Assembly: GCA_900314165.1 (NCBI GenBank)
Contig: OMUE01000088.1
Span: forward strand, 1 to 28,819
Source: an uncultured Acidaminococcus sp.
GTDB lineage: Bacteria > Bacillota_C > Negativicutes > Acidaminococcales > Acidaminococcaceae
Direction: 5' to 3'
Length of the DNA: 28,819 nt
Shown here: in pieces, positions 15,306 to 22,196 of the stretch
How positions within the stretch are numbered: the first letter of the stretch is position 1
How the letters are laid out: each line of letters begins with the position of its first letter
The notes under the pieces: generated by a model
Databases searched by the model: none
Told to the model about the DNA's origin: nothing
The model's input: only the letters and a program-made list of their open reading frames with translations
Position numbers and translations under genes: made by a program

Positions 15306-16565
15306 TTAGAAGGTAACAACCAGTTGAGACCACAGGTTCTTAGCGTGATCGGAGGTATCGCCTTTGTCTTTCAAATCATAGTAGTTAACTTGAGCTACCA
15401 TGTTCTTAGCTACTGCCCAGTTGCCGCCGACTTCCCAGCCTTTGAAGCCGTCAGGACCAAACTTGCTGTAATGGCCGTTCATGGTATGAGCGATGTAGGT
15501 TGCGCCGCCCTGATCATAGTAACGAGCGAACAGGCCCCAAGAACCGGGTTTGGAAGCTTTAGCGCCTTTGTACAGGACTTTAGCTACCCAGCCATCATGA
15601 TCCGGTTCCTTACCAGCAACTTTGTCATCAGCATCGCCATGCAGGTACATAGCACCGATGGTCCAGTCGCCAGCTTTATAGTTAGCAGCAGCGGTCCAGA
15701 TATTGTCATCACCGGTCATCCATTTGGTGTCAATATCTTTTGCATGCAGATAGTTAGCTTCCAGATTCAGGTTGCCGATGTCACCGCCCAGAACTGCCTG
15801 AGTGTATTCACCAGCAACAGAATCAGTTTCACTCTTCTTGTCATCATCTTGGTCAACGACATCTTTGTTAGCCATCTTGCCCCAAGTAGCGCTCAGGTAA
15901 GTCTTACCGGATTTACCGCTCAGAGTAACAGCATCAGCACGGGTATCATATACGTTACCTTCTGCTACGAAGCCTTCATAACGACCAGCAGTTACACCTA
16001 CTACACCGATATTACCGGTCAGGTAAGCTCTCTGGAACTTGGTTTCAGTTTCGCCGGAGTCATTCTTGTCATTGTGGTTGATCCAGTGTTGTTGGTTCTG
16101 AATCATACCAACATAATGCCAGTTGTCGTTTACTTCACCAGTGAAGAACAGACGGGAACGAGTAACGGCAGAAGAAGGATTCTTCAGATCGCCATAGCTT
16201 TGATCATAGCTGGTACGGATGTTGCCAGTGATTTTAACATTGTCAGCATTCTTTTCCAGTTTAGCTACGCGAACGCCCAGGTTGTCCAGTTCGTCAGCGA
16301 ATTCGCTAACCAGTTTGTCGTCAGCACCGATAGCGCCTTTAGCCAGAGCCTTGGCAACGATCTGAGCCATTTCATAACGGGTCATGGTCTTGTCGCCTTT
16401 GAAGGTGCCATCAGGATAACCATCAACGATACCAGCAGCAGCCAGTTTAGCTACAGCGCCATAAGCCCAGTGGCCAGCAGGCAGATCGGAGAAGGGGTTA
16501 GCAGCGAAAGCGGTAGCGCTTACGCCCAGAGCCATAGCCATTGCAAATACTAAAGATTTTTTCAT
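15306..16565 (-). CDS. ompM: SLH-domain outer-membrane porin, OmpM family (copy 2)
   Basis: The 419-residue product has the same plan as copy 1: signal peptide (1-22), one SLH domain (about 23-75), short coiled coil (about 85-106) and a porin barrel ending in VVTF. Its first 114 residues match copy 1 except Phe7, but synonymous differences are spread through this region, so the identity reflects selection as well as common origin. Arginine is mostly CGT or CGC here, while most genes around it prefer CGG, which suggests this is the more highly expressed copy. AGGAGG-type ribosome binding (AAGGAGG) lies seven bases before the ATG. It has its own promoter, a leader of about 146 nt and a strong terminator. 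Confidence 0.93.
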   Translation of the reverse strand: MKKSLVFAMAMALGVSATAFAANPFSDLPAGHWAYGAVAKLAAAGIVDGYPDGTFKGDKTMTRYEMAQIVAKALAKGAIGADDKLVSEFADELDNLGVRVAKLEKNADNVKITGNIRTSYDQSYGDLKNPSSAVTRSRLFFTGEVNDNWHYVGMIQNQQHWINHNDKNDSGETETKFQRAYLTGNIGVVGVTAGRYEGFVAEGNVYDTRADAVTLSGKSGKTYLSATWGKMANKDVVDQDDDKKSETDSVAGEYTQAVLGGDIGNLNLEANYLHAKDIDTKWMTGDDNIWTAAANYKAGDWTIGAMYLHGDADDKVAGKEPDHDGWVAKVLYKGAKASKPGSWGLFARYYDQGGATYIAHTMNGHYSKFGPDGFKGWEVGGNWAVAKNMVAQVNYYDLKDKGDTSDHAKNLWSQLVVTF

Positions 16566-16623
16566 GGATATTCCTCCTTGGAATACAGAGGCAATTCCTG
16601 GAAGGTTCTCTCTCTGACCTGTA

Positions 16624-16648
16624 CCGCGAGTATCCTTGTTTCCTCTGG
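16624..16648 (-). promoter_or_regulatory. Conserved 25-nt leader motif, ompM copy 2
   Basis: Counterpart of the motif at 14089-14113, with mismatches at three central positions only. CAGAGG within it could pair with CCTCTG near the ribosome site (16586-16591), in competition with a hairpin GGAAT/ATTCC (16580-16598) that directly precedes AAGGAGG. The paired bases differ from those in copy 1, yet both leaders keep the same alternatives. Confidence 0.55.
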
Positions 16649-16693
16649 TCTGTCTTCAAAATCGCCTTTTTGGTCTTGCCGAAGAGTTTCATT

Positions 16694-16711
16694 GTGACAT
16701 CTTTATGTCAC
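16694..16711 (-). promoter_or_regulatory. Inverted repeat at the ompM copy 2 transcription start
   Basis: GTGACAT (16694-16700) and ATGTCAC (16705-16711) form a perfect 7-bp palindrome with a 4-base centre. It begins at the predicted start of the transcript. It may be an operator or a 5'-end stabilising hairpin. Copy 1 has no equivalent. Confidence 0.45.
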
Positions 16712-16717
16712 GTGCTT

Positions 16718-16747
16718 ATTCTAACACAAGTTGCCACTATTAAGCAA
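16718..16747 (-). promoter_or_regulatory. Extended -10 promoter of ompM copy 2
   Basis: Minus-strand TAGAAT (16718-16723, 5 of 6) has TG one base upstream and lies 18 bases from TTGCTT (16742-16747). The upstream 100 bases are AT-rich, as an UP element would be. This suits a strongly expressed porin. Confidence 0.6.
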
Positions 16748-16846
16748 ATTTCACAGTTTTTTACGTTCATTATTTACACTCATATTTTATTTTAATGTGA
16801 CAAATTTGTGTACTCGTTTCTAAATTTCACATGTGGAATAAAAAAG

Positions 16847-16872
16847 AAGGACGATTTTTTCAAATCGTCCTT
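16847..16872 (-). terminator. Rho-independent terminator, minus strand, downstream of the YqgF-like gene
   Basis: AAGGACGATTT (16847-16857) and its complement (16862-16872) form an 11-bp stem followed on the minus strand by CTTTTTTATT. It lies beyond repeat copy D, so DUF3084-yqgF transcripts would carry the repeat in their 3' end. Confidence 0.8.
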
Positions 16873-16952
16873 GGAGTTTCATGGTTTTTATGGGATTTTA
16901 AACTTTCCGTCACGAAAAGTTTTCATTTTCGTTACATTTTAACTTGAATAAA

Positions 16953-17189
16953 AGCGAAGAGATAAGAGATAAGAGCGAAGAGGGTGCGCCGCACTGCCCC
17001 ACCACCGTGCTTACGCACGGTTCCCCTCCCCTACGGGGATGACTGGCCCCTGGCCGTCCAGCAGACTGTCGCCCCCGTAGGGGGAGACGGGCCAACGAAG
17101 TTGGCGAGGGGGGCAGGCCAGCGGCCCACTAACATCTATTCCTCGCCCGCCGCAGGCACCTCTTCGCTCTTCCCTCTTCGCTCTTCGCT
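16953..17189. repeat. Mosaic intergenic repeat, copy D (with terminal inverted arrays)
   Basis: The element is bounded by 7-bp arrays in opposite orientation: GCGAAGA units on the left (16954-16981) and TCTTCGC units on the right (about 17160-17189). Inside are hairpin ACCGTGC/GCACGGT (17004-17021), palindrome CCCCC-GTA-GGGGG, hairpin CCAAC/GTTGG (17092-17104), core GCCAGCGGCCCACTAAC and the module CGCCCGCCGCAGGC shared with copy E. The right edge overlaps the stop codon of the YqgF-like gene. Confidence 0.78.
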
Positions 17190-17589
17190 ATTTTTTCAGA
17201 TACCTCTTCACCAGCACCGCCGCGGCCAGGCCATCCACGGCGGCGGGGGTGGACAGAAGGGCTTTGGGCATTAGCCGCTTCAGGCCCTTGGGCGGATTCA
17301 GCTGCCAATAGAGTTCCTTGGCTTCCTGGGTGCTGTTGTATTCGTTCACTACGTAAATGGGCAGCTGGGGAAATTCCTTCTCCAGCTGCTCTTTCATAGC
17401 TTGTGACGTGGTGCCGTTACCCATGACGATACCGGCCACGGGAATGTCGCCCACGAAGGTTTCCAGTTCTGCCCGGATGTCCTTTGTGGCCAGGATAGCC
17501 TGCCGCAGCAGGATCCCGCTGGCCGTCATAAGGGCGGCCCCAGTCTTGTCCCGGCCGGGATCCACGCCTAAATAGACGATATAGCTCAT
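17188..17589 (-). CDS. YqgF/RuvX-like RNase H-fold protein
   Basis: The 133-residue protein has the RNase H-like layout of YqgF/RuvX and RuvC relatives: Asp10 in LGVDPGRDKTG, Glu83 in VNEYNSTQEA and Asp119 in AAVDGLAAA, the three acidic residues expected for metal-dependent nucleases. YqgF enzymes mature the 5' end of 16S rRNA, but this divergent form may have another role. It starts inside the end of the DUF3084 gene (ATGA overlap), so the two are translationally coupled. Its TAG stop codon lies in the outermost unit of repeat copy D. The size fits YqgF (about 140) rather than RuvC (about 170), and the conserved NEYNSTQEA resembles the YqgF D/E-E-x-x-S/T-T pattern. Confidence 0.72.
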   Translation of the reverse strand: MSYIVYLGVDPGRDKTGAALMTASGILLRQAILATKDIRAELETFVGDIPVAGIVMGNGTTSQAMKEQLEKEFPQLPIYVVNEYNSTQEAKELYWQLNPPKGLKRLMPKALLSTPAAVDGLAAAVLVKRYLKK

Positions 17590-18806
17590 TGCTGGTCCCC
17601 TCCCGGCTTGACCATGGATCTAGTCTCTACCGGCCGCACGTCCAGTTCCAGGAGCACGGGCCCTGCCACGGTAATGGCCTGGCGGGACTTGGCCGTCAGC
17701 TGCACTCTGCCTCCCAGACGGGAGATCTTTTCGCTGGCTTCCGTCAGTTCCCGGCTGGTAATAGCTCCTACGTCTCCGGTAATGGGGTTGGGGATAACGC
17801 CGTCAGCCTGGGCAATGCGGTTCACGTCCTTCAAGAAGGCCATGAGGGCATAGTCCACCTCAGGGGTATTGGGCTTCACGGTAATGGTCTGGGTCAGAAT
17901 CAGGGTATGTTCAGGGTACACTACCTTGTCCCCTACCATTTCCAGACGGCTGACTACCACTTCCCCGGACAGGATATTGCCGGCTGCACACAGGCGCACG
18001 TACATATTGCCCTTAGCTTTGCCCAGAGCGTCCTGAGCCTCTTCCACGGCCTCCCGGCTCAGCCAGATGACGGGGGTATTCTGGGCAGCGCCGATCTTCG
18101 CTGCCACTTGTTCGTTAGCTTCGGACAGGAATTCCTGCAGGGATTTCTTTGTCTCTTCTTCGGACTGGCCGCCCTTCAGCACGCCTGAGAACAGGATTTC
18201 CCCGCTGCGGAACACCACGTTGCCTTCCCGGATGGCCACGATGCCCTCCTTCAGGCGTTTCTGGGTATCCTGGAGGCTGTGGACGTCCTGCTGCAGCTGG
18301 TCCCGTTCCCGTTCCGCGGCAGCGATCTGCTGCTGAGCGTCCTGGAGACGGTGGCTGGCCTCATCATAGCGGCTCTGCATGGATTTCAGGTCGCTTTGGG
18401 CCTGTTTCATCTGTTTTTCCGCCAGAGCCTTTTGGGCATTGGCTTCTTTTAAAGCGTCCGTGGACTCCTGGATGCGCTTGTCCAGTTCCTGGATCTTGGC
18501 ACTCTGGGCGGACAGTTCCTTATTGGCCTCTTCCCGGCTCTTGGTCAGGTCCGCCATTTCCTGGCGCATGCGCTTCATGCCGAACAGGGCCGTGCGGACT
18601 TCCTGGGAAGCAATGCTCAATACCGTCATGGTCAGGGCCGCAACCAGGATGCCGCTGGTAATGGTCATGAGAACCGACGTATCATGAGGGCGCAGGCCGA
18701 ATAGCCGCAGTCGTTTTTTGCCGATTTTACTGCCCAATTTATCACCCAGATAGGCGATGAGACCGCCCATCAGAGCCAGTATGAGGATCATCATGAGTCC
18801 AGTCAT
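17586..18806 (-). CDS. DUF3084-family membrane-anchored coiled-coil protein
   Basis: The 406-residue protein has two N-terminal membrane helices (about 2-22 and 43-65), a long coiled coil (about 75-200, rich in Gln, Glu, Lys and Ala heptads) and a globular C-terminal part (about 205-400). This is the layout of DUF3084 proteins, known mainly from cyanobacteria and Negativicutes, with no settled function. With both helices at the N-terminus the coiled coil should lie on one side of the inner membrane; which side is not certain. AGGAGG lies seven bases before the ATG. It overlaps the downstream YqgF-like gene by four bases. Its promoter -10 lies just inside the gap next to repeat copy E. Confidence 0.8.
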   Translation of the reverse strand: MTGLMMILILALMGGLIAYLGDKLGSKIGKKRLRLFGLRPHDTSVLMTITSGILVAALTMTVLSIASQEVRTALFGMKRMRQEMADLTKSREEANKELSAQSAKIQELDKRIQESTDALKEANAQKALAEKQMKQAQSDLKSMQSRYDEASHRLQDAQQQIAAAERERDQLQQDVHSLQDTQKRLKEGIVAIREGNVVFRSGEILFSGVLKGGQSEEETKKSLQEFLSEANEQVAAKIGAAQNTPVIWLSREAVEEAQDALGKAKGNMYVRLCAAGNILSGEVVVSRLEMVGDKVVYPEHTLILTQTITVKPNTPEVDYALMAFLKDVNRIAQADGVIPNPITGDVGAITSRELTEASEKISRLGGRVQLTAKSRQAITVAGPVLLELDVRPVETRSMVKPGGDQQ

Positions 18807-18842
18807 CCTGCTCCCTCCTTTGCGTAGTTTTTGTACCTGATT

Positions 18843-18872
18843 ATTATACCATAGCGAAGAGCGAAGAGTGAA
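18843..18872 (-). promoter_or_regulatory. Candidate promoter of DUF3084-yqgF, with its -35 in repeat copy E
   Basis: Minus-strand TATAAT (18843-18848) is a perfect -10. The best -35, TTCACT (18867-18872, 4 of 6), lies 18 bases upstream inside the GCGAAGA array of the repeat. The repeat therefore appears to supply part of this promoter. Confidence 0.5.
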
Positions 18873-19236
18873 GAGGATAAAAGAAAGCGAAAAGCGAAGA
18901 GTTATGAGCGAAGAGGAAAAGAAGAGACGTTAGTGGTGCGCTACACGGGCCGGGGATTAAGGACGGACGACGGACGACTGAAGACGGACGACAGACGACA
19001 GAGGAACACTGCTGCCGCGTGGAGCAAGCCGGGCAGAGCCCAGTCCGCCCTCGCTTCAGCGGGGGCGGGGGACCATCGCTTGCGATGGTGGTGGGGGTGT
19101 GAGGCCAGCGGCCCACTAGCCTCTAACGTCTCACGTCTAACATCTCGCCCACGGCGCGCCCCTACGCTGGCCTTGGCCAGTGTTCTTCCTTGCCCGCCGC
19201 AGGCGCCTCTTCGCTCTTTCCTCTTCACTCTTCGCT
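18853..19236. repeat. Mosaic intergenic repeat, copy E (longest copy)
   Basis: A 384-bp element fills most of the gap. It runs from a left GCGAAGA array (18854 onward) through a GACGGAC array (18961-19022, homologous to copy B), a GC-rich hairpin, hairpin ACCATCGC/GCGATGGT (19072-19089), core GCCAGCGGCCCACTAGCC, a CTAACGT array, the CGCCCGCCGCAGGC-like module, and a right TCTTCGC array ending at 19236. The ends are inverted with respect to each other. No open frame or obvious target-site duplication is seen. Confidence 0.78.
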
Positions 19237-19244
19237 TAGACAAG

Positions 19245-19282
19245 AAAAACGGTTGTGAAATCAAAATTTCACAACCGTTTTT
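19245..19282 (-). terminator. Strong terminator of the lptB-lptFG operon
   Basis: A perfect 17-bp stem (19245-19261 with 19266-19282; core CGGTTGTGAAAT) with loop CAAA and A/T tails starts three bases after the lptFG stop codon. It lies between the gene and repeat copy E. Confidence 0.9.
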
Positions 19283-19285
19283 AAA

Positions 19286-20377
19286 CTAAATATTATCCTT
19301 CTTCCAAATCATCCAACAGCCGAAGATGCCGCAGAGGATGTTGGGGAACGTGGCGGCGATAAAGGGAGGAATGACGCCGCCCTGACCGAGACCGGTCATG
19401 AATGTCATGACAGAGTAGTAAATGAAGATGATGACCACGGAGAAGCCCAGACCCATGCCGGCGCCTGTACGCTGGCTCTGCATGCCCAGGGGCACGCCGA
19501 TGAGAGCGAAGAAGAAGCTGGCCAGAGGCACCGTAAATCTACGGTAGATTTCCATGACGTACTTGCTGGTAGGCTGGTACTGTTTCTCCAGGATGCCGAT
19601 GTACATCTTCAATTCACCAATGGTCATCTGGTCCGGATCCTTCTGGTCCAGGGTAATGGCCTTAGGTGTTTCGGAAATGGGCAGGACCTGTTTCTTAAAG
19701 GTCATGGTCCGGGATGCCCCGTCCTTGCCGGTCAGGTCCTGGATGGTGCCGTCCTCCATAATCCACTGGCTCTTTTCCCACTTGGCCTGAGGAGTACGCT
19801 GGATGCGCACCACATTGCCCTTGTCGAATTCTTCTATGGTGATGTCCTTCATCATGCCCTGTTTCTCATCGAAGGTCCGGGCGTAGGTCAACCGCACCAG
19901 CTGGCCCTTGGACACCTGCTTGATGATGACGTGGTTCTGGGTACGGGGCTTGGTGTCCCGTTTGATTTCCACTTTGATGATCCGTTCGTATTCCGTCTTG
20001 GCCGGCGGTACCACCTTTTCGGCCCACACTACGGAGAACAGGCTCACTACGAAACCGGCCGCCAGGATGGGCGCCGCAATACGCCGGAAGCTGAGGCCCC
20101 CGGACCGCATAGCCGTTACTTCACTGTTGCCGGACAACTGGCCCATGGTCAGCAGGCTGGCCAGCAGCATGGACATCGGGAAGGTGTAGTTGATGACTTC
20201 CGGCATGAGGCATAGAAACAGCCGGAACAGGGACGAATAGCTGGCCCCGTATTGGGTAATGTACTGGGTGACCCGGAATAAGAAGGACGAGGCCACGAAG
20301 ATGGTGGAAAACGCTGCTACGCCGAAGAAGAAGGGCTGCAGCATTTGTTTCAAGATATATTTATCGAGAATCTTCAT
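19286..20377 (-). CDS. LptF/LptG-family LPS export permease (YjgP/YjgQ)
   Basis: The 363-residue protein has three N-terminal membrane helices (about 12-34, 50-75, 100-119), a periplasmic beta-jellyroll region (about 120-280) and three C-terminal helices (about 283-303, 307-330, 338-360), the YjgP/YjgQ layout. With LptB it extracts LPS from the inner membrane and passes it to LptC and LptA. It starts 9 bases after lptB. Enterobacteria encode an LptF-LptG pair; only one permease gene is present in this cluster, so it may work as a homodimer or have a partner elsewhere. I cannot decide between LptF and LptG from sequence alone. Confidence 0.9.
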   Translation of the reverse strand: MKILDKYILKQMLQPFFFGVAAFSTIFVASSFLFRVTQYITQYGASYSSLFRLFLCLMPEVINYTFPMSMLLASLLTMGQLSGNSEVTAMRSGGLSFRRIAAPILAAGFVVSLFSVVWAEKVVPPAKTEYERIIKVEIKRDTKPRTQNHVIIKQVSKGQLVRLTYARTFDEKQGMMKDITIEEFDKGNVVRIQRTPQAKWEKSQWIMEDGTIQDLTGKDGASRTMTFKKQVLPISETPKAITLDQKDPDQMTIGELKMYIGILEKQYQPTSKYVMEIYRRFTVPLASFFFALIGVPLGMQSQRTGAGMGLGFSVVIIFIYYSVMTFMTGLGQGGVIPPFIAATFPNILCGIFGCWMIWKKDNI

Positions 20378-20386
20378 AGGCAGGCC

Positions 20387-21121
20387 TCACAATCTGAAGT
20401 TTTCGCCCAGATAGTACTTCCGGGCAATAGGATCCGCGGCCACCTGCTCGCTGGTGCCCTCTACCATGATTTTGCCTTCACTCATGATGTAGGCCTTGTC
20501 CACGATGCTGAGGGTTTCCCGCACGTTATGGTCCGTAATGAGCACGCCGATGCCCCGCTTGGCCAAATGGGTTACCATGACCTGGATGTCGGCTACGGCA
20601 ATGGGGTCGATCCCTGCAAAGGGTTCGTCCAGCAGGATGAAGGCCGGATCCATAGCCAAGGCCCGGGCAATCTCTACACGGCGCCGTTCGCCGCCGGACA
20701 GGGCGCTGCCCAGGCTTTTGCGGATGTGGCCGATGTGAAATTCCTCAATGAGGGATTCCATTTTTTCCTGCTGCTGTTTTTTATCAGGCTGGACCGCTTC
20801 CAGGATGGCCAGCAGGTTTTCTTCCACGGTCAGCTTCCGGAAAATGGAAGCTTCCTGGGGCAGATAGCCGATGCCGGCCAAAGCCCGCTGGTACATGGGC
20901 AGCTTTGTTACGTCCTTATCGTCTATGAACACGCTGCCACCGTCCGGATGCTCCAGGCCCACGATCATATAGAACGTAGTGGTCTTGCCGGCACCGTTCT
21001 GGCCCAGCAGGCCCACGATGGTGCCCTGCTCCACTTCCAGGCTTACCTTGTCCACAACGGTGCGCAAGCCCTTGCGGCGAGTACCATATACTTTTACCAA
21101 ATTCTCTGCGCGTATCTTCAC
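20387..21121 (-). CDS. lptB: LptB, LPS-export ABC transporter ATPase
   Basis: The 244-residue ATPase has Walker [10 protein letters not shown] (40-48), Q-loop around PQE (88-90), signature LSGGE (141-145), Walker B ILLDEP (162-167) and the H-loop His198. YLGENF near the C-terminus is typical of LptB. It drives LPS extraction as part of LptB2FG. The start codon is GTG (21119-21121) with AGGGAG six bases upstream. It is separated from lptA by 157 bases that include a repeat fragment, so it may be expressed from a separate promoter that I could not identify with confidence. Confidence 0.95.
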   Translation of the reverse strand: MKIRAENLVKVYGTRRKGLRTVVDKVSLEVEQGTIVGLLGQNGAGKTTTFYMIVGLEHPDGGSVFIDDKDVTKLPMYQRALAGIGYLPQEASIFRKLTVEENLLAILEAVQPDKKQQQEKMESLIEEFHIGHIRKSLGSALSGGERRRVEIARALAMDPAFILLDEPFAGIDPIAVADIQVMVTHLAKRGIGVLITDHNVRETLSIVDKAYIMSEGKIMVEGTSEQVAADPIARKYYLGENFRL

Positions 21122-21199
21122 TCTTGACTCCCTTTATGACTGTCCTGATATAGAAAACCGTAACTAAATTTTACATTTAACTCCGCAAGATTTTCCTGT

Positions 21200-21265
21200 C
21201 CGCCCTTTTCAAGGGCGGGGGACCGGCGTAGCCGGTGGTGGGTTCATTCCCGGGCGCCCCTACGG
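21200..21265. repeat. Mosaic intergenic repeat fragment, copy F
   Basis: It holds only the two-hairpin module, CCGCCCTT/AAGGGCGG (21200-21218) and ACCGGC/GCCGGT (21222-21236), followed by GGTGGG and a GGGCGCCCCTACG segment also found in copy E. On the minus strand these hairpins lie in the 3' region of lptA, where they could slow RNA decay or attenuate entry into lptB. Confidence 0.65.
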
Positions 21266-21278
21266 GTTAGTGCGGGGA

Positions 21279-22196
21279 TTATGCTACGGTGTTCTCAGTG
21301 ATTTCAGCTGTTTCGTCCGTCTGTTCTGCCTGAGCCAGCTTCACCTTTTCCAGGTCCGTCTCCCCAAACCCTACGGGGGTGCCGGGCCAGTTGTACAGCT
21401 TGTAGAGTTCTTCAGGCACATCCGGGTTCCCTACCACGGCTACCACATCTTCACCGACGATTTCCGTCTCCTGAGGGGTGGTATCCCGGGGAATGACCAC
21501 CATCTTCACATGGCCTTCGCCAACAGCAATCTTGCCCCCGGCGCCTTTGATGGTCAGGGTATCGCCACTGACCGTATCCTGGTCCTGAGTAGCCGTAGCG
21601 TGGCCAAACAGCTGGATGGTGCCGTTTTCCACTTTGGCATTATAGACGGCACGGTCCGCCCGGGCTGTCAGTTTCCGGGGCGGGCTGATGAGCCGCACAT
21701 TGCCGTCTGCATGGGCAATGCCCGTCTTCATATTGTAATTCATCTTGGCGGAATCCAGGCTGGAGCCGTCCGTCATGGTCAGCTGAGCCCAATCCCCGAT
21801 AGTTTCTGCAAACTGGGCATCGGAATCATAGTTCACCTGGGCAGCCCGCAGGGTTTTGTCATCTTTTTTCAGCACGGCGTTGCCGATGGCGGACAGGTAC
21901 TTGCCCTTATTCTTGATGACCACTTCGGCAGCGGTCACGTGGGCATCCTGTTTATCGGCTACTACGGAACCGGTGAGCTTGCCTTCCCCGGTCTTTGTAT
22001 TATAATCTGCTTCCTCCGCACTGGCGGTGCCATCGTCGCTGCGCAGCTTCACATTGCCGACTGCAATGGCCTGGCCGGTCCGGAAGTCGTATTCTACTTT
22101 ATCCCCTTTTACGGAAGAGGCTGCCAGGCACAGGCTGCTGATGGAAAGCAGGCCTGCCATAAGGCCCAGCATAGCCAACCCTTTCAGTTTCTTCAT
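21279..22196 (-). CDS. lptA: LptA/OstA-domain periplasmic LPS transport protein
   Basis: The 305-residue protein has a signal peptide (about 1-25, ending LCLA) and OstA/LptA-type beta repeats through most of its length (for example VKGDKVEYDFRTGQAIAVG and later VSGDTLTIKGAGGK). LptA forms the periplasmic bridge that carries LPS from LptC to LptD. It is clearly longer than E. coli LptA (about 185), with roughly two such domains and a short acidic C-terminal tail (about 280-305). Its ATG overlaps the lptC stop by four bases. No LptD gene is in the window. Confidence 0.87.
   Translation of the reverse strand: MKKLKGLAMLGLMAGLLSISSLCLAASSVKGDKVEYDFRTGQAIAVGNVKLRSDDGTASAEEADYNTKTGEGKLTGSVVADKQDAHVTAAEVVIKNKGKYLSAIGNAVLKKDDKTLRAAQVNYDSDAQFAETIGDWAQLTMTDGSSLDSAKMNYNMKTGIAHADGNVRLISPPRKLTARADRAVYNAKVENGTIQLFGHATATQDQDTVSGDTLTIKGAGGKIAVGEGHVKMVVIPRDTTPQETEIVGEDVVAVVGNPDVPEELYKLYNWPGTPVGFGETDLEKVKLAQAEQTDETAEITENTVA

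Noticed and set aside
17188..17589. RuvC Holliday-junction resolvase
   Set aside because: Too short for RuvC and lacking its extended C-terminal motif; ruvA and ruvB are not adjacent. YqgF/RuvX-like fits better.
16953..19236. Possible CRISPR array in the tandem-repeat regions
   Set aside because: The repeated units are 7 bp with no spacers of even size, and no cas genes are present.
18853..19236. Copy E as a complete insertion sequence or MITE
   Set aside because: The ends are inverted arrays, but there is no transposase and no clear target-site duplication, and other copies lack the ends. I list it only as a repeat.
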